Assembly: GCA_020723965.1 (NCBI GenBank)
Contig: DYHW01000001.1
Coordinates: forward strand, 358,587 to 422,586
Direction of reading: 5' to 3'
Length of the DNA stretch: 64,000 bases
Source of the DNA: Melioribacter sp.
Lineage (GTDB): Bacteria > Bacteroidota > Ignavibacteria > Ignavibacteriales > Melioribacteraceae
Shown here piece after piece: positions 35,011 to 44,102 of the stretch. Under the pieces are notes generated by a model that saw only the letters and a list, made by a program, of their open reading frames with translations, ran no database searches and was not told the origin of the DNA. A program made the translations under genes and the position numbers. Position 1 is the stretch's first letter. The number at the start of each line of letters is the position of its first letter.

Positions 35011-35766
35011 TTACACCGCTTCGATAATCTTAACAAAAGAATCAGCTTTTAAGCATGCGCCGCCCACAAGCGCGCCGTCAATATCGGGCTGCGAGAGGAG
35101 TTCTTTTGCGTTATCCGGCTTTACGCTTCCGCCGTATTGAATGACTAATTGATAAGCAAAATTTTGCGAATACATTTTCGCAATTAAGCTGCGGATGAAT
35201 TGATGAACTTCCTGCGCTTGTTGAGGAGTTGCATTTTTGCCGGTGCCTATTGCCCAAACCGGTTCGTAAGCAACTATAAGATTAGATAACTCATTTTCAC
35301 TCAAACCTTCTAAACCATTCTTTAATTGTGTTTCGATGACTTTGAATGTTACGCCCTTCTCTCGCTCATTCAAAGTTTCGCCAATACAGAAGATAGGTTT
35401 CAATTTGTGTTTAATAGCAGATTTAATTTTTTTGTTTATTATTTGATCGTCTTCTCCGAAAACAGTTCTTCTTTCGGAATGCCCTAGAATAACAAATTCA
35501 CATCCAACATTTTTTAACATGAGAGGAGAAATTTCTCCAGTGAATGCGCCGCTCTCTTCATAATACATATTCTGCGCGCCTAATTTTATTGATGAATCTT
35601 TCACAAGTGTATAAGCGGTTTCAAGATTAGTAAACGGCGGGCAAACGATTACGTCAGCATTAACAATTTTTCCGTTCAATTCTTTTTTTATTTCAGAAAT
35701 CAAATTAACTGTTCCGCTTACATCATTATTCATTTTCCAATTGCCGGCAATAATTTTTCTGCGCAT
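35011..35766 (-). CDS. tpiA: Triosephosphate isomerase
   Basis: TpiA interconverts glyceraldehyde-3-phosphate and dihydroxyacetone phosphate. The 251-aa protein is full length, with the catalytic Lys in GNWKMN (about 8-13), the electrophilic His in FVILGHSERR and the catalytic Glu in VAYEPVWAIGTGK, plus the C-terminal phosphate loop GGSVKPDNAKELL. It leads the run tpiA - NifU-like - Mrp in minus-strand order only by position; tpiA is downstream of the NifU-like gene by 36 bp. Confidence 0.97.
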   Translation of the reverse strand: MRRKIIAGNWKMNNDVSGTVNLISEIKKELNGKIVNADVIVCPPFTNLETAYTLVKDSSIKLGAQNMYYEESGAFTGEISPLMLKNVGCEFVILGHSERRTVFGEDDQIINKKIKSAIKHKLKPIFCIGETLNEREKGVTFKVIETQLKNGLEGLSENELSNLIVAYEPVWAIGTGKNATPQQAQEVHQFIRSLIAKMYSQNFAYQLVIQYGGSVKPDNAKELLSQPDIDGALVGGACLKADSFVKIIEAV

Positions 35767-35802
35767 AGAAATTCCTTTAAAAATTTATAATAAATAAAAT
35801 TG

Positions 35803-36039
35803 TCAATTAACAGCTTCTACTCTTCTAATGCCGGGCACTTCTCTTATCAAAGCGCGCTCTACGCCGGCGCGTAAAGTCATTTGAGACATTGGACAAGAGC
35901 TGCAAGCCCCGGTTAATTTGACTTCCACAATTCCTTCCGGTGAAACTTTAACAAGTTCAACGTCGCCTCCGTCAGCTTTTAAGTATGGTCTAATTGATTC
36001 CAAAGCTTTCAGAACTTTTTCATTTAAAACATCACTCAT
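35803..36039 (-). CDS. NifU C-terminal domain (Nfu-like) Fe-S scaffold protein
   Basis: This 78-aa protein is a stand-alone NifU-C domain. It has the core IRPYLKADGGDVELVKV and the cluster-binding motif CSSCPMS (Cys-x2-Cys). Such proteins bind and pass on [4Fe-4S] clusters. It is 25 bp after the Mrp/ApbC ATPase gene, another Fe-S carrier, supporting a joint role in Fe-S cluster delivery. Confidence 0.9.
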   Translation of the reverse strand: MSDVLNEKVLKALESIRPYLKADGGDVELVKVSPEGIVEVKLTGACSSCPMSQMTLRAGVERALIREVPGIRRVEAVN

Positions 36040-36064
36040 TTGATTCTCCTATTAAATTCTAATC

Positions 36065-37159
36065 TCAAAATGTTATTTCAATTTTGGGCGCCGCAGAAGA
36101 GAAATTATTTTTGCTTATTTCTGCAGCCATATTTCTGCTAATCTCAAAAATTTTTTTAGCTTGGTCGGAATCCGGCTTATCAAAAACGATCGGCTTTCCG
36201 TTATCGCTGCCTTCTCGAATATGTTGATTGATTGGAACTGCGCCAAGCAACGGAATTGATAATTCATTTGCTAATTTTTGACCGCCGCCCGTTCCAAAAA
36301 TATCGTATCGTTTTCCTGTATCGGGCGCAATAAAATAGCTCATATTTTCTACAATGCCAAGTATGTTAACATTAACGCGCTGGAACATAGCTAGTGCTTT
36401 TTTAACATCTATTATTGAAACATCTTGAGGAGTAGTAACAACAACGGCGCCAGTAAGCGGTATTGTTTGAACAAGTGTTAGTTGAATATCTCCTGTGCCG
36501 GGAGGTAAATCGAAAATTAAATAATCTAATTCACCCCAATGAACATCGCTCATAAATTGTTTTATAGCTCCGCTTGCCATTGGTCCGCGCCAAATGACCG
36601 GCGCATCTTCATCAATCAAGAATCCGATTGATATTACTTTTACACCAAAGTTTTCTAACGGAAGCATCTTTGCCGTTGCAGCATCCTGATAAATTTTTGG
36701 TTTGTCGTTAATACCCAGCATCATAGGAATGCTCGGACCATAAATATCGGCGTCTATCAAACCTACTTTTGCGCCGTCAAGCGCAAGAGCAATTGCTAAA
36801 TTAACAGCTATTGTGCTTTTACCAACTCCTCCTTTACCGCTTGCAACTGCAATTGTATTTTTTACGCCGGGCAATATCGCGTTGATTCTTTCATTCTTGC
36901 TCGGTTGAACTTTTGAGCTCATTGTAACGGAAACTTCACTAACATCAGGATTTTCTTTTTTTATGGCATCAACACAATCCTGCTGGATCTTATCTTTTAG
37001 CGGACAAGCTGGAGTAGTAAGTTCAATAATTACAGCTACTTTATTTCCCGCTATTTTTATGTCTTTAACCATGTTTAATGTTACTAAGTCTTTACGTAGA
37101 TCGGGGTCGTCAACCTTCCGAAGAGCGTTTGTAATTGTATCGACGGTAATCTGTGCCAT
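36065..37159 (-). CDS. Mrp/ApbC/NBP35-type P-loop ATPase with N-terminal MIP18/DUF59 domain
   Basis: From ATG 37159, preceded by GGAG, the protein is about 364 aa. The N-terminal DUF59/MIP18 domain (about 1-75) has ALRKVDDPDLRKDLVTL and TTPACPLKD. The P-loop domain carries the deviant Walker A SGKGGVGKSTIAVNLA and DADIYGPSIPMMLG, WRGPMASGAIKQFM and DLPPGTGDIQLT, which define the Mrp/ApbC subgroup of SIMIBI ATPases that load Fe-S clusters. The CxxC usual near the C-terminus of ApbC is not obvious here. An upstream in-frame ATG at 37183 gives 8 extra residues with no better ribosome site. Confidence 0.9.
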   Translation of the reverse strand: MAQITVDTITNALRKVDDPDLRKDLVTLNMVKDIKIAGNKVAVIIELTTPACPLKDKIQQDCVDAIKKENPDVSEVSVTMSSKVQPSKNERINAILPGVKNTIAVASGKGGVGKSTIAVNLAIALALDGAKVGLIDADIYGPSIPMMLGINDKPKIYQDAATAKMLPLENFGVKVISIGFLIDEDAPVIWRGPMASGAIKQFMSDVHWGELDYLIFDLPPGTGDIQLTLVQTIPLTGAVVVTTPQDVSIIDVKKALAMFQRVNVNILGIVENMSYFIAPDTGKRYDIFGTGGGQKLANELSIPLLGAVPINQHIREGSDNGKPIVFDKPDSDQAKKIFEISRNMAAEISKNNFSSAAPKIEITF

Positions 37160-37360
37160 TAAGTCTCCAAATTTTAGATTCAAAAATAATAATTTTTTTT
37201 ACACACTACTTATCAAACATAATTTATCGTAATATGGTTTCGTAGTTATAATTTTTGGAATCAATTAACAGATTTATTCGTTTCTTGATATAGATAATTA
37301 GCCGAAGTAAATTGATAATAAATTATTTTTTTATTACTTGAAATTTTCAGGAGTAATAGT

Positions 37361-38374
37361 TTGAGTCTTTTGTTTTTGTTGATTATAGGAATTATTTTTT
37401 TTGTGCTTCTGATTTTTATTTTATCACCGGAGTATGGTTTGATATCAATAATAAGAAGAATGAAAAAGGAACAAACTCGCGAACTTATAGAAGACGCTCT
37501 TAAACATCTTTATGATTGCGAATATAATCGTGTTGATTGTTCACTTAGCAGTATCAGCGGAAACCTTTCCTTAAGTAAAAATAAAACAGCTGAAGTTATT
37601 ATTAAGCTGGAAGCGATGAATTTAATTTCATCAGGCGAGAATAAAATTTCTCTTACATCCGAAGGAAGATCTTATGCTCTTCGAATTGTCCGCATTCATA
37701 GATTATTGGAAAGATACCTTGCAGACCATACAAGTATCCAAGAAACAGAATGGCATAATATTGCAGAAGCAAAAGAACATGAGACAAGCGAAGAAGAAGC
37801 CCGGAAACTTGCGGCACAGTTAGGTAATCCTTTACTAGACCCACATGGAGATCCTATCCCATCAGAGAGCGGTGAAATTCCAAGCAGGAAAGGGATTCAA
37901 TTGAATAAACTCGAAAACGGAAAATTTGCTTCTATAATTCACATTGAAGACGAACCGAAGGAAGTATATTCTCAATTTTCTGCGCTTGGGCTTTATCCCG
38001 GAATGCAAATTTATCTTGTCGAAAATTCAAAAGAGAAAATTAGATTTGAAGCTGACGGCGAAGAGTGCATACTGGCTCCGATTCTTGCTTCAAACATAAC
38101 AGTTGTCCCAATTTTAGAAAAAGAACAAGTGAAAGAATCTTTTAAAAAGTTGTCTTCGCTTAAACAAGATGAATCTGCTATTGTTGTAGGGATCTCAAAA
38201 GCTATGCGTGGGCAGCAAAGAAGAAGATTGCTTGATTTTGGCGTTGTGCCCGGTACGATTGTGCGCGCACAATTGAAAAGTTTAAGCGGTGATCCAACAG
38301 CTTATGATATTCGGGGCGCTATGATTGCCTTGAGAAAAAATCAATCGGATTTAATTTATATCAAACGAATATGA
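37361..38374 (+). CDS. Membrane-anchored DtxR-type regulator fused to two FeoA domains
   Basis: The TTG start at 37361 is backed by AGGAG (37349-37353) seven bases before. The 337-aa protein begins with one strong membrane segment (residues 2-21), followed by a DtxR-like winged helix and dimerisation region (about 38-172, with SLSSISGNLSLSKNKTAEVI and the iron-type repressor motif HRLLERYL...EWHNIAEAKEHETS). Two SH3-like FeoA domains follow (about 178-250 and 263-337), the second with RRRLLDFGVVPGTIVRAQL. In bacteria FeoA is usually a separate protein and DtxR is cytoplasmic. It is the first gene of the feo operon here and may both sense iron and regulate FeoB. Confidence 0.78.
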   Translation: MSLLFLLIIGIIFFVLLIFILSPEYGLISIIRRMKKEQTRELIEDALKHLYDCEYNRVDCSLSSISGNLSLSKNKTAEVIIKLEAMNLISSGENKISLTSEGRSYALRIVRIHRLLERYLADHTSIQETEWHNIAEAKEHETSEEEARKLAAQLGNPLLDPHGDPIPSESGEIPSRKGIQLNKLENGKFASIIHIEDEPKEVYSQFSALGLYPGMQIYLVENSKEKIRFEADGEECILAPILASNITVVPILEKEQVKESFKKLSSLKQDESAIVVGISKAMRGQQRRRLLDFGVVPGTIVRAQLKSLSGDPTAYDIRGAMIALRKNQSDLIYIKRI

Positions 38375-38401
38375 AACTCCGCGCCTCTGTGATAAATCTT
38401 T

Positions 38402-38416
38402 AACCGCAAAGTCCGC
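38402..38416 (+). repeat. CCGCAAAG-type short intergenic repeat, copy 1
   Basis: AACCGCAAAGTCCGC lies in the 80-bp gap between the DtxR-FeoA gene and feoB-N. It matches copy 2 (39262-39276) at 14 of 15 positions and is embedded in a longer tract with more CGCAA/ACAAAG units. Confidence 0.5.
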
Positions 38417-38454
38417 AATGATGAACACAAAGAATAAAATGGAAAGAAGAATTC

Positions 38455-39246
38455 ATGACCATTGATAACCAAAACTGTGCAACCTGTCCGGCACACAATC
38501 TTGCAAATCTTGTTAAGCTCGGAATAGATATGTCCAACTTCGATTACGTTGTTGCGCTGGCCGGAAATCCAAATACAGGAAAGAGCACTGTGTTTAACAG
38601 CTTAACGGGATTAAAGCAACACACCGGCAATTGGCCCGGCAAAACAGTAGGACGTACCGAAGGCGGATTTCAATATGCCGAAAAGAGATTTAAAATTGTT
38701 GATTTACCAGGAACGTATTCATTACTTTCGACAAGTGATGATGAAGAGGTTGCGCGCGATTTTATTTTATTCGGTCAGCCGGATGTTACTGTTATTGTTG
38801 TTGATGCAACACGACTAGAGAGAAATCTTAATTTAGTTTTGCAGGTTCTTGAGATTACTGACCGAGCCGTATTGTGCGTTAATTTAATTGATGAAGCTGC
38901 TCGTCATAAAATTTATGTTGATGATAGAGCGCTTTCAAAAAGTCTTGGCATTCCGGTTGTCCCTACTGCAGCAAGACAAGGTATTGGCATTCAAGAATTG
39001 CTTAGAAACATTCATGATGTTGCAACAGGAAAATACATTTGCAAACCGCATCGGCTTAGCAGTGAAATTAAAAATGTTTCTAATGCCGTTGATGAGTTGA
39101 ATAAAAAAATTTCTAAAGCGTTTCCACATTTGCCCAACACAAGATGGATTGCGCTTCGACTTTTGGAAGGAGACCAGAAAGTGATCGACTCTGTCCGCTC
39201 CGGTGAGATAGGAAATCTAAAACCAGTAGAAAATTTTGATGAATGA
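38455..39246 (+). CDS. feoB: FeoB GTPase domain (split FeoB, N-terminal part)
   Basis: This 263-aa protein is the cytosolic G domain of the ferrous-iron transporter FeoB, without any membrane segment. G1 is GNPNTGKST (37-45), G3 is [11 protein letters not shown] (83-86 DLPG) and G4 is NLID (143-146; NMxD is more usual). A Cys motif CATCPAH lies at residues 8-14. The last 90 residues resemble the GDI region that couples nucleotide state to the permease. The protein stops at a clean TGA and the permease starts 62 bp later with its own ATG, so FeoB is made from two genes. A repeat copy separates them. Confidence 0.88.
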   Translation: MTIDNQNCATCPAHNLANLVKLGIDMSNFDYVVALAGNPNTGKSTVFNSLTGLKQHTGNWPGKTVGRTEGGFQYAEKRFKIVDLPGTYSLLSTSDDEEVARDFILFGQPDVTVIVVDATRLERNLNLVLQVLEITDRAVLCVNLIDEAARHKIYVDDRALSKSLGIPVVPTAARQGIGIQELLRNIHDVATGKYICKPHRLSSEIKNVSNAVDELNKKISKAFPHLPNTRWIALRLLEGDQKVIDSVRSGEIGNLKPVENFDE

Positions 39247-39261
39247 AATACTCTATAACAT

Positions 39262-39276
39262 AACCGCAAAGTTCGC
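39262..39276 (+). repeat. CCGCAAAG-type short intergenic repeat, copy 2
   Basis: AACCGCAAAGTTCGC lies in the 62-bp gap between feoB-N and feoB-C, exactly at the place where FeoB is split. It differs from copy 1 by one base. Confidence 0.5.
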
Positions 39277-39308
39277 GAAGTAGGCAGAAAAAACCGGAAG
39301 AAAATTGT

Positions 39309-40721
39309 ATGAATAAAACTGAAGAGATACTTTCGACAGCTAACAAATTAAGATGGGAAGTTGGTGAAAATATTCACGACTCTATTCTTGAATCGATTTA
39401 TAAAGAGGCATCCAACATTGCCGGACAGGTAGTAACCCGCACAGGTGAAAAACCAAAATTTGATCTTGACAGATTTATTGACCGTCTGGTAACGGGGAAG
39501 TGGACCGGTTTTCCTATAATGTTAATTCTTCTTGCCGTTGTATTTTGGATTACAATTGTCGGGGCTAATATTCCATCCGGATGGATTTCATTTCTGCTTG
39601 TTGATTCAATTCATCCGTGGCTTAAGCAATTATTGGTTTCACTACAAATACCTTGGTGGATTAACGGAATTGTAGTTGACGGCGCCTATCTTGCTGTCGC
39701 CTGGGTCGTAAGTGTGATGCTCCCTCCAATGGCAATTTTTTTTCCAATGTTTACACTTCTTGAAGATTTTGGATATCTGCCTCGAGTTGCCTTCAACATG
39801 GATAATCTTTATAGAAGAGTTGGTGCACATGGTAAACAAGCGTTAACAATGAGTATGGGTTTTGGTTGTAACGCTGCCGGTGTAATTGCAACCCGTATAA
39901 TCGATAGCCCGCGTGAAAAAATTATTGCAATCATCACTAATAATTTTTCATTATGCAATGGACGTTGGCCCACACAAATTTTAATTGCAACAATTTTTAT
40001 TGGAGGAGCTGTTCCGCCTTATTTAGCAGGGGTTGTTTCTGCTGCTGCTGTTGTTGCAATTGCAGTGCTTGGGGTTGTTTTTAGTTTAGTCGTTTCATGG
40101 GGTCTCTCTAAAACAGTTCTAAAAGGAGAACCTTCTGCATTTAGTTTGGAACTGCCGCCGTATCGTCCGCCAAGATTATTACAAACACTTTATACATCGC
40201 TAATTGATAGAACCATTTTTGTTTTGTGGCGCGCTGTTGTATTTGCAGTTCCGGCAGGAGTTGTAATTTGGCTTGTCGCAAATATTCGCATTGGCAATTT
40301 GAGTTTTGCCGAACATTTTATTCATTGGGTTGATCCGGCTGCGTTGTTCATTGGTTTGAACGGAGTAATTTTTCTAGCGTATATAATTGCAATACCGGCT
40401 AACGAAATTGTTATTCCAACTATCTTGATGCTAACAGCGCTTACGACAAGAATAGCTGCGAGCGCCGGTGCAGGAGTTATGTTTGAATTAGATTCCGCTG
40501 CCGATACTGCTGCAATGCTCGAAGCTGGTGGCTGGACTGTATTAACAGGAATTAACCTGATGCTCTTTAGTTTGCTTCACAATCCTTGTTCTACAACAAT
40601 CTACACTATTTACAAAGAAACCAAAAGTATAAAGTGGACAATGATTTCTACATTTTTACCAATCGCAATGGGACTAATAATCTGTTTCTTGATTACGCAG
40701 ATATGGAGAGTTATAGCTTAG
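39309..40721 (+). CDS. feoB: FeoB permease domain (split FeoB, C-terminal part)
   Basis: This 470-aa integral membrane protein has about 60 soluble residues, the FeoB linker ([23 protein letters not shown]), and a set of hydrophobic helices. Gate motifs are present: [15 protein letters not shown] and the second-half [10 protein letters not shown] region, with [18 protein letters not shown] near the end (the region of FeoB that carries a conserved Cys-Ser-Thr). It moves Fe2+ across the cytoplasmic membrane. No GTPase domain is attached; that is the upstream gene. No FeoC was seen. Confidence 0.9.
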   Translation: MNKTEEILSTANKLRWEVGENIHDSILESIYKEASNIAGQVVTRTGEKPKFDLDRFIDRLVTGKWTGFPIMLILLAVVFWITIVGANIPSGWISFLLVDSIHPWLKQLLVSLQIPWWINGIVVDGAYLAVAWVVSVMLPPMAIFFPMFTLLEDFGYLPRVAFNMDNLYRRVGAHGKQALTMSMGFGCNAAGVIATRIIDSPREKIIAIITNNFSLCNGRWPTQILIATIFIGGAVPPYLAGVVSAAAVVAIAVLGVVFSLVVSWGLSKTVLKGEPSAFSLELPPYRPPRLLQTLYTSLIDRTIFVLWRAVVFAVPAGVVIWLVANIRIGNLSFAEHFIHWVDPAALFIGLNGVIFLAYIIAIPANEIVIPTILMLTALTTRIAASAGAGVMFELDSAADTAAMLEAGGWTVLTGINLMLFSLLHNPCSTTIYTIYKETKSIKWTMISTFLPIAMGLIICFLITQIWRVIA

Positions 40722-40773
40722 CAATTTGGATTTTTTTTCTCGCTTTGTTTTTTGTGAGATTGTTAAATAAATA

Positions 40774-42909
40774 TCATTCGATAATTTCCCTTCTAAGAAT
40801 TTTTTTTGTGCCGGTTGTAGTTCTGTTCATCAACCATTCTTGATGACAAATTTTCTTTTCAAAAAAAACATTCTTGTTGAAAACGTAGTTTCCAGTTGGC
40901 AGCAAAACACACGCTTTAACATTATCTCTTAAACTCGAATCGAGAACAATTTTCTTCAAATACTTTTTCAAATTATTGTCAAGAATAGGAAATGTAATTT
41001 CTACTCTTCTATCAAGATTCCGCGGCATTAGATCTGCGCTGCTTACATAAACCTCTTCGGCTCCATTATTGTAAAAATAGTAAATGCGGTTATGTTCTAG
41101 AAATCTTCCAATTATACAAATAACTCTTATATTTTCGCTTAAACCAGGCACTTGCGGTATCAGGCAGCATATACCACGAACAATCAAATCAATCTTAACT
41201 CCTTTGTTCGATGCTTCATACAACGATGCAATTAAGCTAGGGTCAACAAGCGCATTCAATTTGAAAATTAAATGTCCCTTGCCGCCAGTCAACACATTTT
41301 TTATTTCTCTTTCTATCAATTCTGTAAAGCGTTGTCGTTTGTTCACAGGCGCAACAATAACTTTTCTGAATGAACTTTGTTCGGAATAGCCGGTGAGATA
41401 ATTAAAAATTTCAGAAATGTCTGCACATATCTCTTCGTTTGCAGTAAATAGACCTATATCAGTATAAAGCTTTGATGTTAGGATATTGTAGTTGCCAGAG
41501 CTTAGGTGAACATAACGTTTAACACCGTCGGCTTCTTTTCGTACCACAAGTGTCATCTTAGCGTGTGTTTTCAAGCCAACTAAGCCGTAAACAACATGTA
41601 CACCAGCTTTTTCGAGTTCGCGCGCCCAATAAATATTATTTTCTTCATCAAAGCGCGCTTTCAATTCTACTAAAACAGCAACTTGTTTTTTTCTTTCTGC
41701 AGCTTCTATCAAATATTTAACTATTGGAGAATTTGATCCGACGCGATATAAAGTTTGTTTAATAGCTAAAACATCAGGATCGCGCGAAGCATGCTTAATA
41801 AAATCAATAACCGGTTGAAAGGAATCATAAGGATGATGAAGTAAAATATCTTTTTGTCGAATCAAAGAAAAAATATTTTCCTCTTCATCAAAAAAATCAT
41901 GTATTACAGGATGAAACGGTTTTTCTTTTAAGTGAGGAAGCTGTAAATCATATAACATGTTAATATCGCTTAAACCAAGCTTTCCATCGATAATGTGAAC
42001 ATCATCCCGAGTAATTTCAAGATTCTCAATCAAAGTCTCGGTCATATACTCGGGCATTTGCTTTTCAACTTCAAGCCGTACAACAGAGCCAAACTTTCTC
42101 TGCTTGATATTTTCTTCAATCATCTGAAGAAGGTCATCAGCTTCGTCTTCTTGAATTTCAAGATCAGTATCGCGCGTAATTCTAAAACGATAAGCTTCAA
42201 GAACCTCGAGACCAGGGAAAAGAAAACTGAGGTTCGATTTGATTAAATCGCTTATCCATATATACTTGTAATGTGTGTTAGAGACGCCGTTTTGCGATTT
42301 CGGCTTAATGATATCCTCAATTCTTAATAACCGAGGAAGAATATTAGGAATTTTTACGCGTGCGAAATGTTTTTCTCCGTTCGGCTTTTTAACAAGAATT
42401 GCAAAACTCAAACTTAAATTTGAGATATAAGGAAATGGTCTGCCCGGATCAAAAGCAAGCGGTGTAAGCACGGGATAAATTTCTTTTATGAAATATTGAT
42501 TTAATGCTTCGCGCTCTTCTTTAGCTATTTCATCTAAATTGCAAATGTAAATTTTGTTTTCTTTGAGTTTTGGTATTATCTCTTCTTTCCAGTAGTCGTA
42601 AATTTGCTTTAGCATCGGCTGAATTGAGTTTTCAATCTTTCGAAGCTGTTCGACGGGAGTTAAGCCATCTATAGAAGTATCAATCACTTTGGCGCGTATC
42701 TGTTCTTTAATGCCTGCGATACGAATCATATAAAATTCGTCAAGATTAGAAAAGAAAATGGAAATGAATTTTATTTTATCAAGAAGCGGAAGAGTTGGAA
42801 CCAGCGCCTCTTGAAAAACTCTTCGGTTGAATTCAAGCCAGCTTAAATCTCTGTTAAAAAAATTATCCGGCTTAAAATATTTCTGCAAATTTTCTCTCAG
42901 CAACTTCAT
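40774..42909 (-). CDS. ppk1: Polyphosphate kinase 1
   Basis: PPK1 makes polyphosphate from ATP, transferring the phosphate through a phosphohistidine. The 711-aa protein is full length. The two His motifs are visible: VHLSSGNYNILTSKLYTDIG (first catalytic His) and GRFLEHNRIYYF (second His). The N-terminal ERNLSWLxFNxRV-like NRDLSWLEFNRRVFQEA and DEFYMIRIAG are typical. It converges with the feoB permease gene; the 52-bp gap holds only a weak hairpin. Confidence 0.95.
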   Translation of the reverse strand: MKLLRENLQKYFKPDNFFNRDLSWLEFNRRVFQEALVPTLPLLDKIKFISIFFSNLDEFYMIRIAGIKEQIRAKVIDTSIDGLTPVEQLRKIENSIQPMLKQIYDYWKEEIIPKLKENKIYICNLDEIAKEEREALNQYFIKEIYPVLTPLAFDPGRPFPYISNLSLSFAILVKKPNGEKHFARVKIPNILPRLLRIEDIIKPKSQNGVSNTHYKYIWISDLIKSNLSFLFPGLEVLEAYRFRITRDTDLEIQEDEADDLLQMIEENIKQRKFGSVVRLEVEKQMPEYMTETLIENLEITRDDVHIIDGKLGLSDINMLYDLQLPHLKEKPFHPVIHDFFDEEENIFSLIRQKDILLHHPYDSFQPVIDFIKHASRDPDVLAIKQTLYRVGSNSPIVKYLIEAAERKKQVAVLVELKARFDEENNIYWARELEKAGVHVVYGLVGLKTHAKMTLVVRKEADGVKRYVHLSSGNYNILTSKLYTDIGLFTANEEICADISEIFNYLTGYSEQSSFRKVIVAPVNKRQRFTELIEREIKNVLTGGKGHLIFKLNALVDPSLIASLYEASNKGVKIDLIVRGICCLIPQVPGLSENIRVICIIGRFLEHNRIYYFYNNGAEEVYVSSADLMPRNLDRRVEITFPILDNNLKKYLKKIVLDSSLRDNVKACVLLPTGNYVFNKNVFFEKKICHQEWLMNRTTTGTKKILRREIIE

Positions 42910-42962
42910 TTTCTATCTGAATCCTAATTCACTTTCTTATAAAAAATAATAATTTTTCCTCT

Positions 42963-43463
42963 CTATTTCTTTTCGAATTCCTTTGCCGAAGAAAAATTAT
43001 CCAAATCGTATTCAATTTCTTTTGAGGGCATCGGTAGCCGTTTAATATTAACATTCGCTATTGATAAAAATTCTTCTGCAAGTGTATTGTGATAATCGGA
43101 AAATATAACAATCTCTTTTATCCCCGCAGTTACTAGCGCTTTTGCGCAGTTAGTGCAAGGCATGTTTGTGATGTAAGCTGTTGAGTTCTGTGTGCTAATT
43201 CCGTGCGAAGAACATTGAAGAATCGCATTCATTTCTGCATGAATTGTTCGAACGCAATGATTTTCTACAATCATGCATCCAACATCATCACAATGATCAT
43301 CCCCCGGTATCGAACCGTTATATCCTGTAGATAAAATTTGCTTATCGCGAACAAGAACACAACCGCAGTGCATTCTTGGACATGTTGCCCGCTCTGAAAC
43401 CAACATTGCAACTTTTAAAAAATATTCATCCCAAGAGGGACGTTTTGTAGTTCTCACTTTCAT
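42963..43463 (-). CDS. Deoxycytidylate (dCMP) deaminase, ComEB-like
   Basis: The 166-aa zinc enzyme converts dCMP to dUMP. It has the active-site HAE motif (TIHAEMNA, H75 and E77) and the zinc cysteines in MPCTNCAKAL (C103, C106). A preceding ring of Cys/His (MHCGCVLVRD and DDHCDDVGCMIVENHC) matches the dCMP deaminase family. The final 20 residues form a charged tail. The ATG is preceded by GGTCAT-like sequence with no strong ribosome site. Confidence 0.9.
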   Translation of the reverse strand: MKVRTTKRPSWDEYFLKVAMLVSERATCPRMHCGCVLVRDKQILSTGYNGSIPGDDHCDDVGCMIVENHCVRTIHAEMNAILQCSSHGISTQNSTAYITNMPCTNCAKALVTAGIKEIVIFSDYHNTLAEEFLSIANVNIKRLPMPSKEIEYDLDNFSSAKEFEKK

Positions 43464-43618
43464 TTATGACCTTTATGATTTTTCGCTAAAATCAATTTAC
43501 AAAAAATGATTTGAAGTTAGAACTAATTGAATAAAAAATGGGGGGTAGTTAGAAAAACGGGACTAGAGTTTTTTGGGGCTAAAAATAGCTCTACTGCTCC
43601 GAGGTATTCAATATTTCG

Positions 43619-43659
43619 AGAAAAAAAACTGCTATGCCCGAGGGTAAAGCATAGCAGTT
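43619..43659 (-). terminator. Strong intrinsic terminator
   Basis: Arms 43627-43637 and 43649-43659 pair over 11 perfect base pairs (AACTGCTATGC with GCATAGCAGTT), loop 11 nt. On the minus strand the stem is followed by a run of T, the classical rho-independent form. It ends whatever is transcribed leftward from 43.66-45.3 kb and stops that transcript before the dCMP deaminase gene. Confidence 0.85.
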
Positions 43660-44020
43660 GGTTCAGTTATTAAGGAGGGTCTTGACGTTCCATTTAAGGA
43701 GTTGTTTTTATTTAGACAATCATTGTGCCAATTAGAAAACGATAAATTTATAATGTTCTGTTACAAAGAGGGGAGCCGCCAACCAATTTTGCGAAAAATA
43801 ATTTATCCATTTCTTAGAATTAGGAATATTCATTAGTTTTTTTAATTGAGCAAGGATGTTTTTTGTTACTGAGGGCACCTAAATCGTAAAAACTATTTGT
43901 GTCGCTTGCAAACATGACTGCTGCAAGCAATATCATGCATCCGCAATTCTAAAATCAACTAAAAAAATGATTCCAACTTTCATGGGAATGACAAATATAT
44001 CCTATTTGCCACAAAAATAT
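43660..44020 (-). ncRNA. Candidate small RNA or long 3' UTR ending at the 43619 terminator
   Basis: On the minus strand a TATATTTG element near 44000 is followed by about 350 nt with no convincing ORF, a 7-bp GCTTGCA/TGCAAGC hairpin, and a strong terminator. Either this is the 3' UTR of the histidine kinase gene or an independent sRNA. No known ncRNA family was recognised. Boundaries are rough. Confidence 0.3.
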
Positions 44021-44102
44021 GTTTTTGCGTAACTTCAGTTAGTTAAAAGGATTTTACGAATTGTGATTAGAAAGATAGGTAACGTTTGCATGTAATTTCT
44101 TC

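Larger units (their letters stand above)
43464..44102. other. 639-bp intergenic region
   Basis: This is the longest non-coding gap in the window, between the dCMP deaminase start and the histidine kinase stop. It holds a strong minus-strand terminator (43619-43659), an upstream minus-strand TATATTTG box that resembles a Bacteroidota -7 element (near 44000), a small GCTTGCA/TGCAAGC hairpin near 43915-43940 and one 33-codon ORF. I recognise no tRNA, tmRNA, RNase P or 6S features. Confidence 0.6.

Noticed and set aside
43670..43740. AAGGAGGG followed by TTG on the + strand
   Set aside because: A good ribosome-site match, but the resulting reading frame is only about 16 codons with no known product.
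43732..43833. 33-codon minus-strand ORF in the 639-bp gap
   Set aside because: No Shine-Dalgarno site and no recognisable sequence. Kept only as a note in the gap finding.
43464..44102. tmRNA, RNase P RNA or 6S RNA in the long gap
   Set aside because: I looked for tmRNA ends and tag, RNase P conserved segments and a long 6S-like rod and found none.
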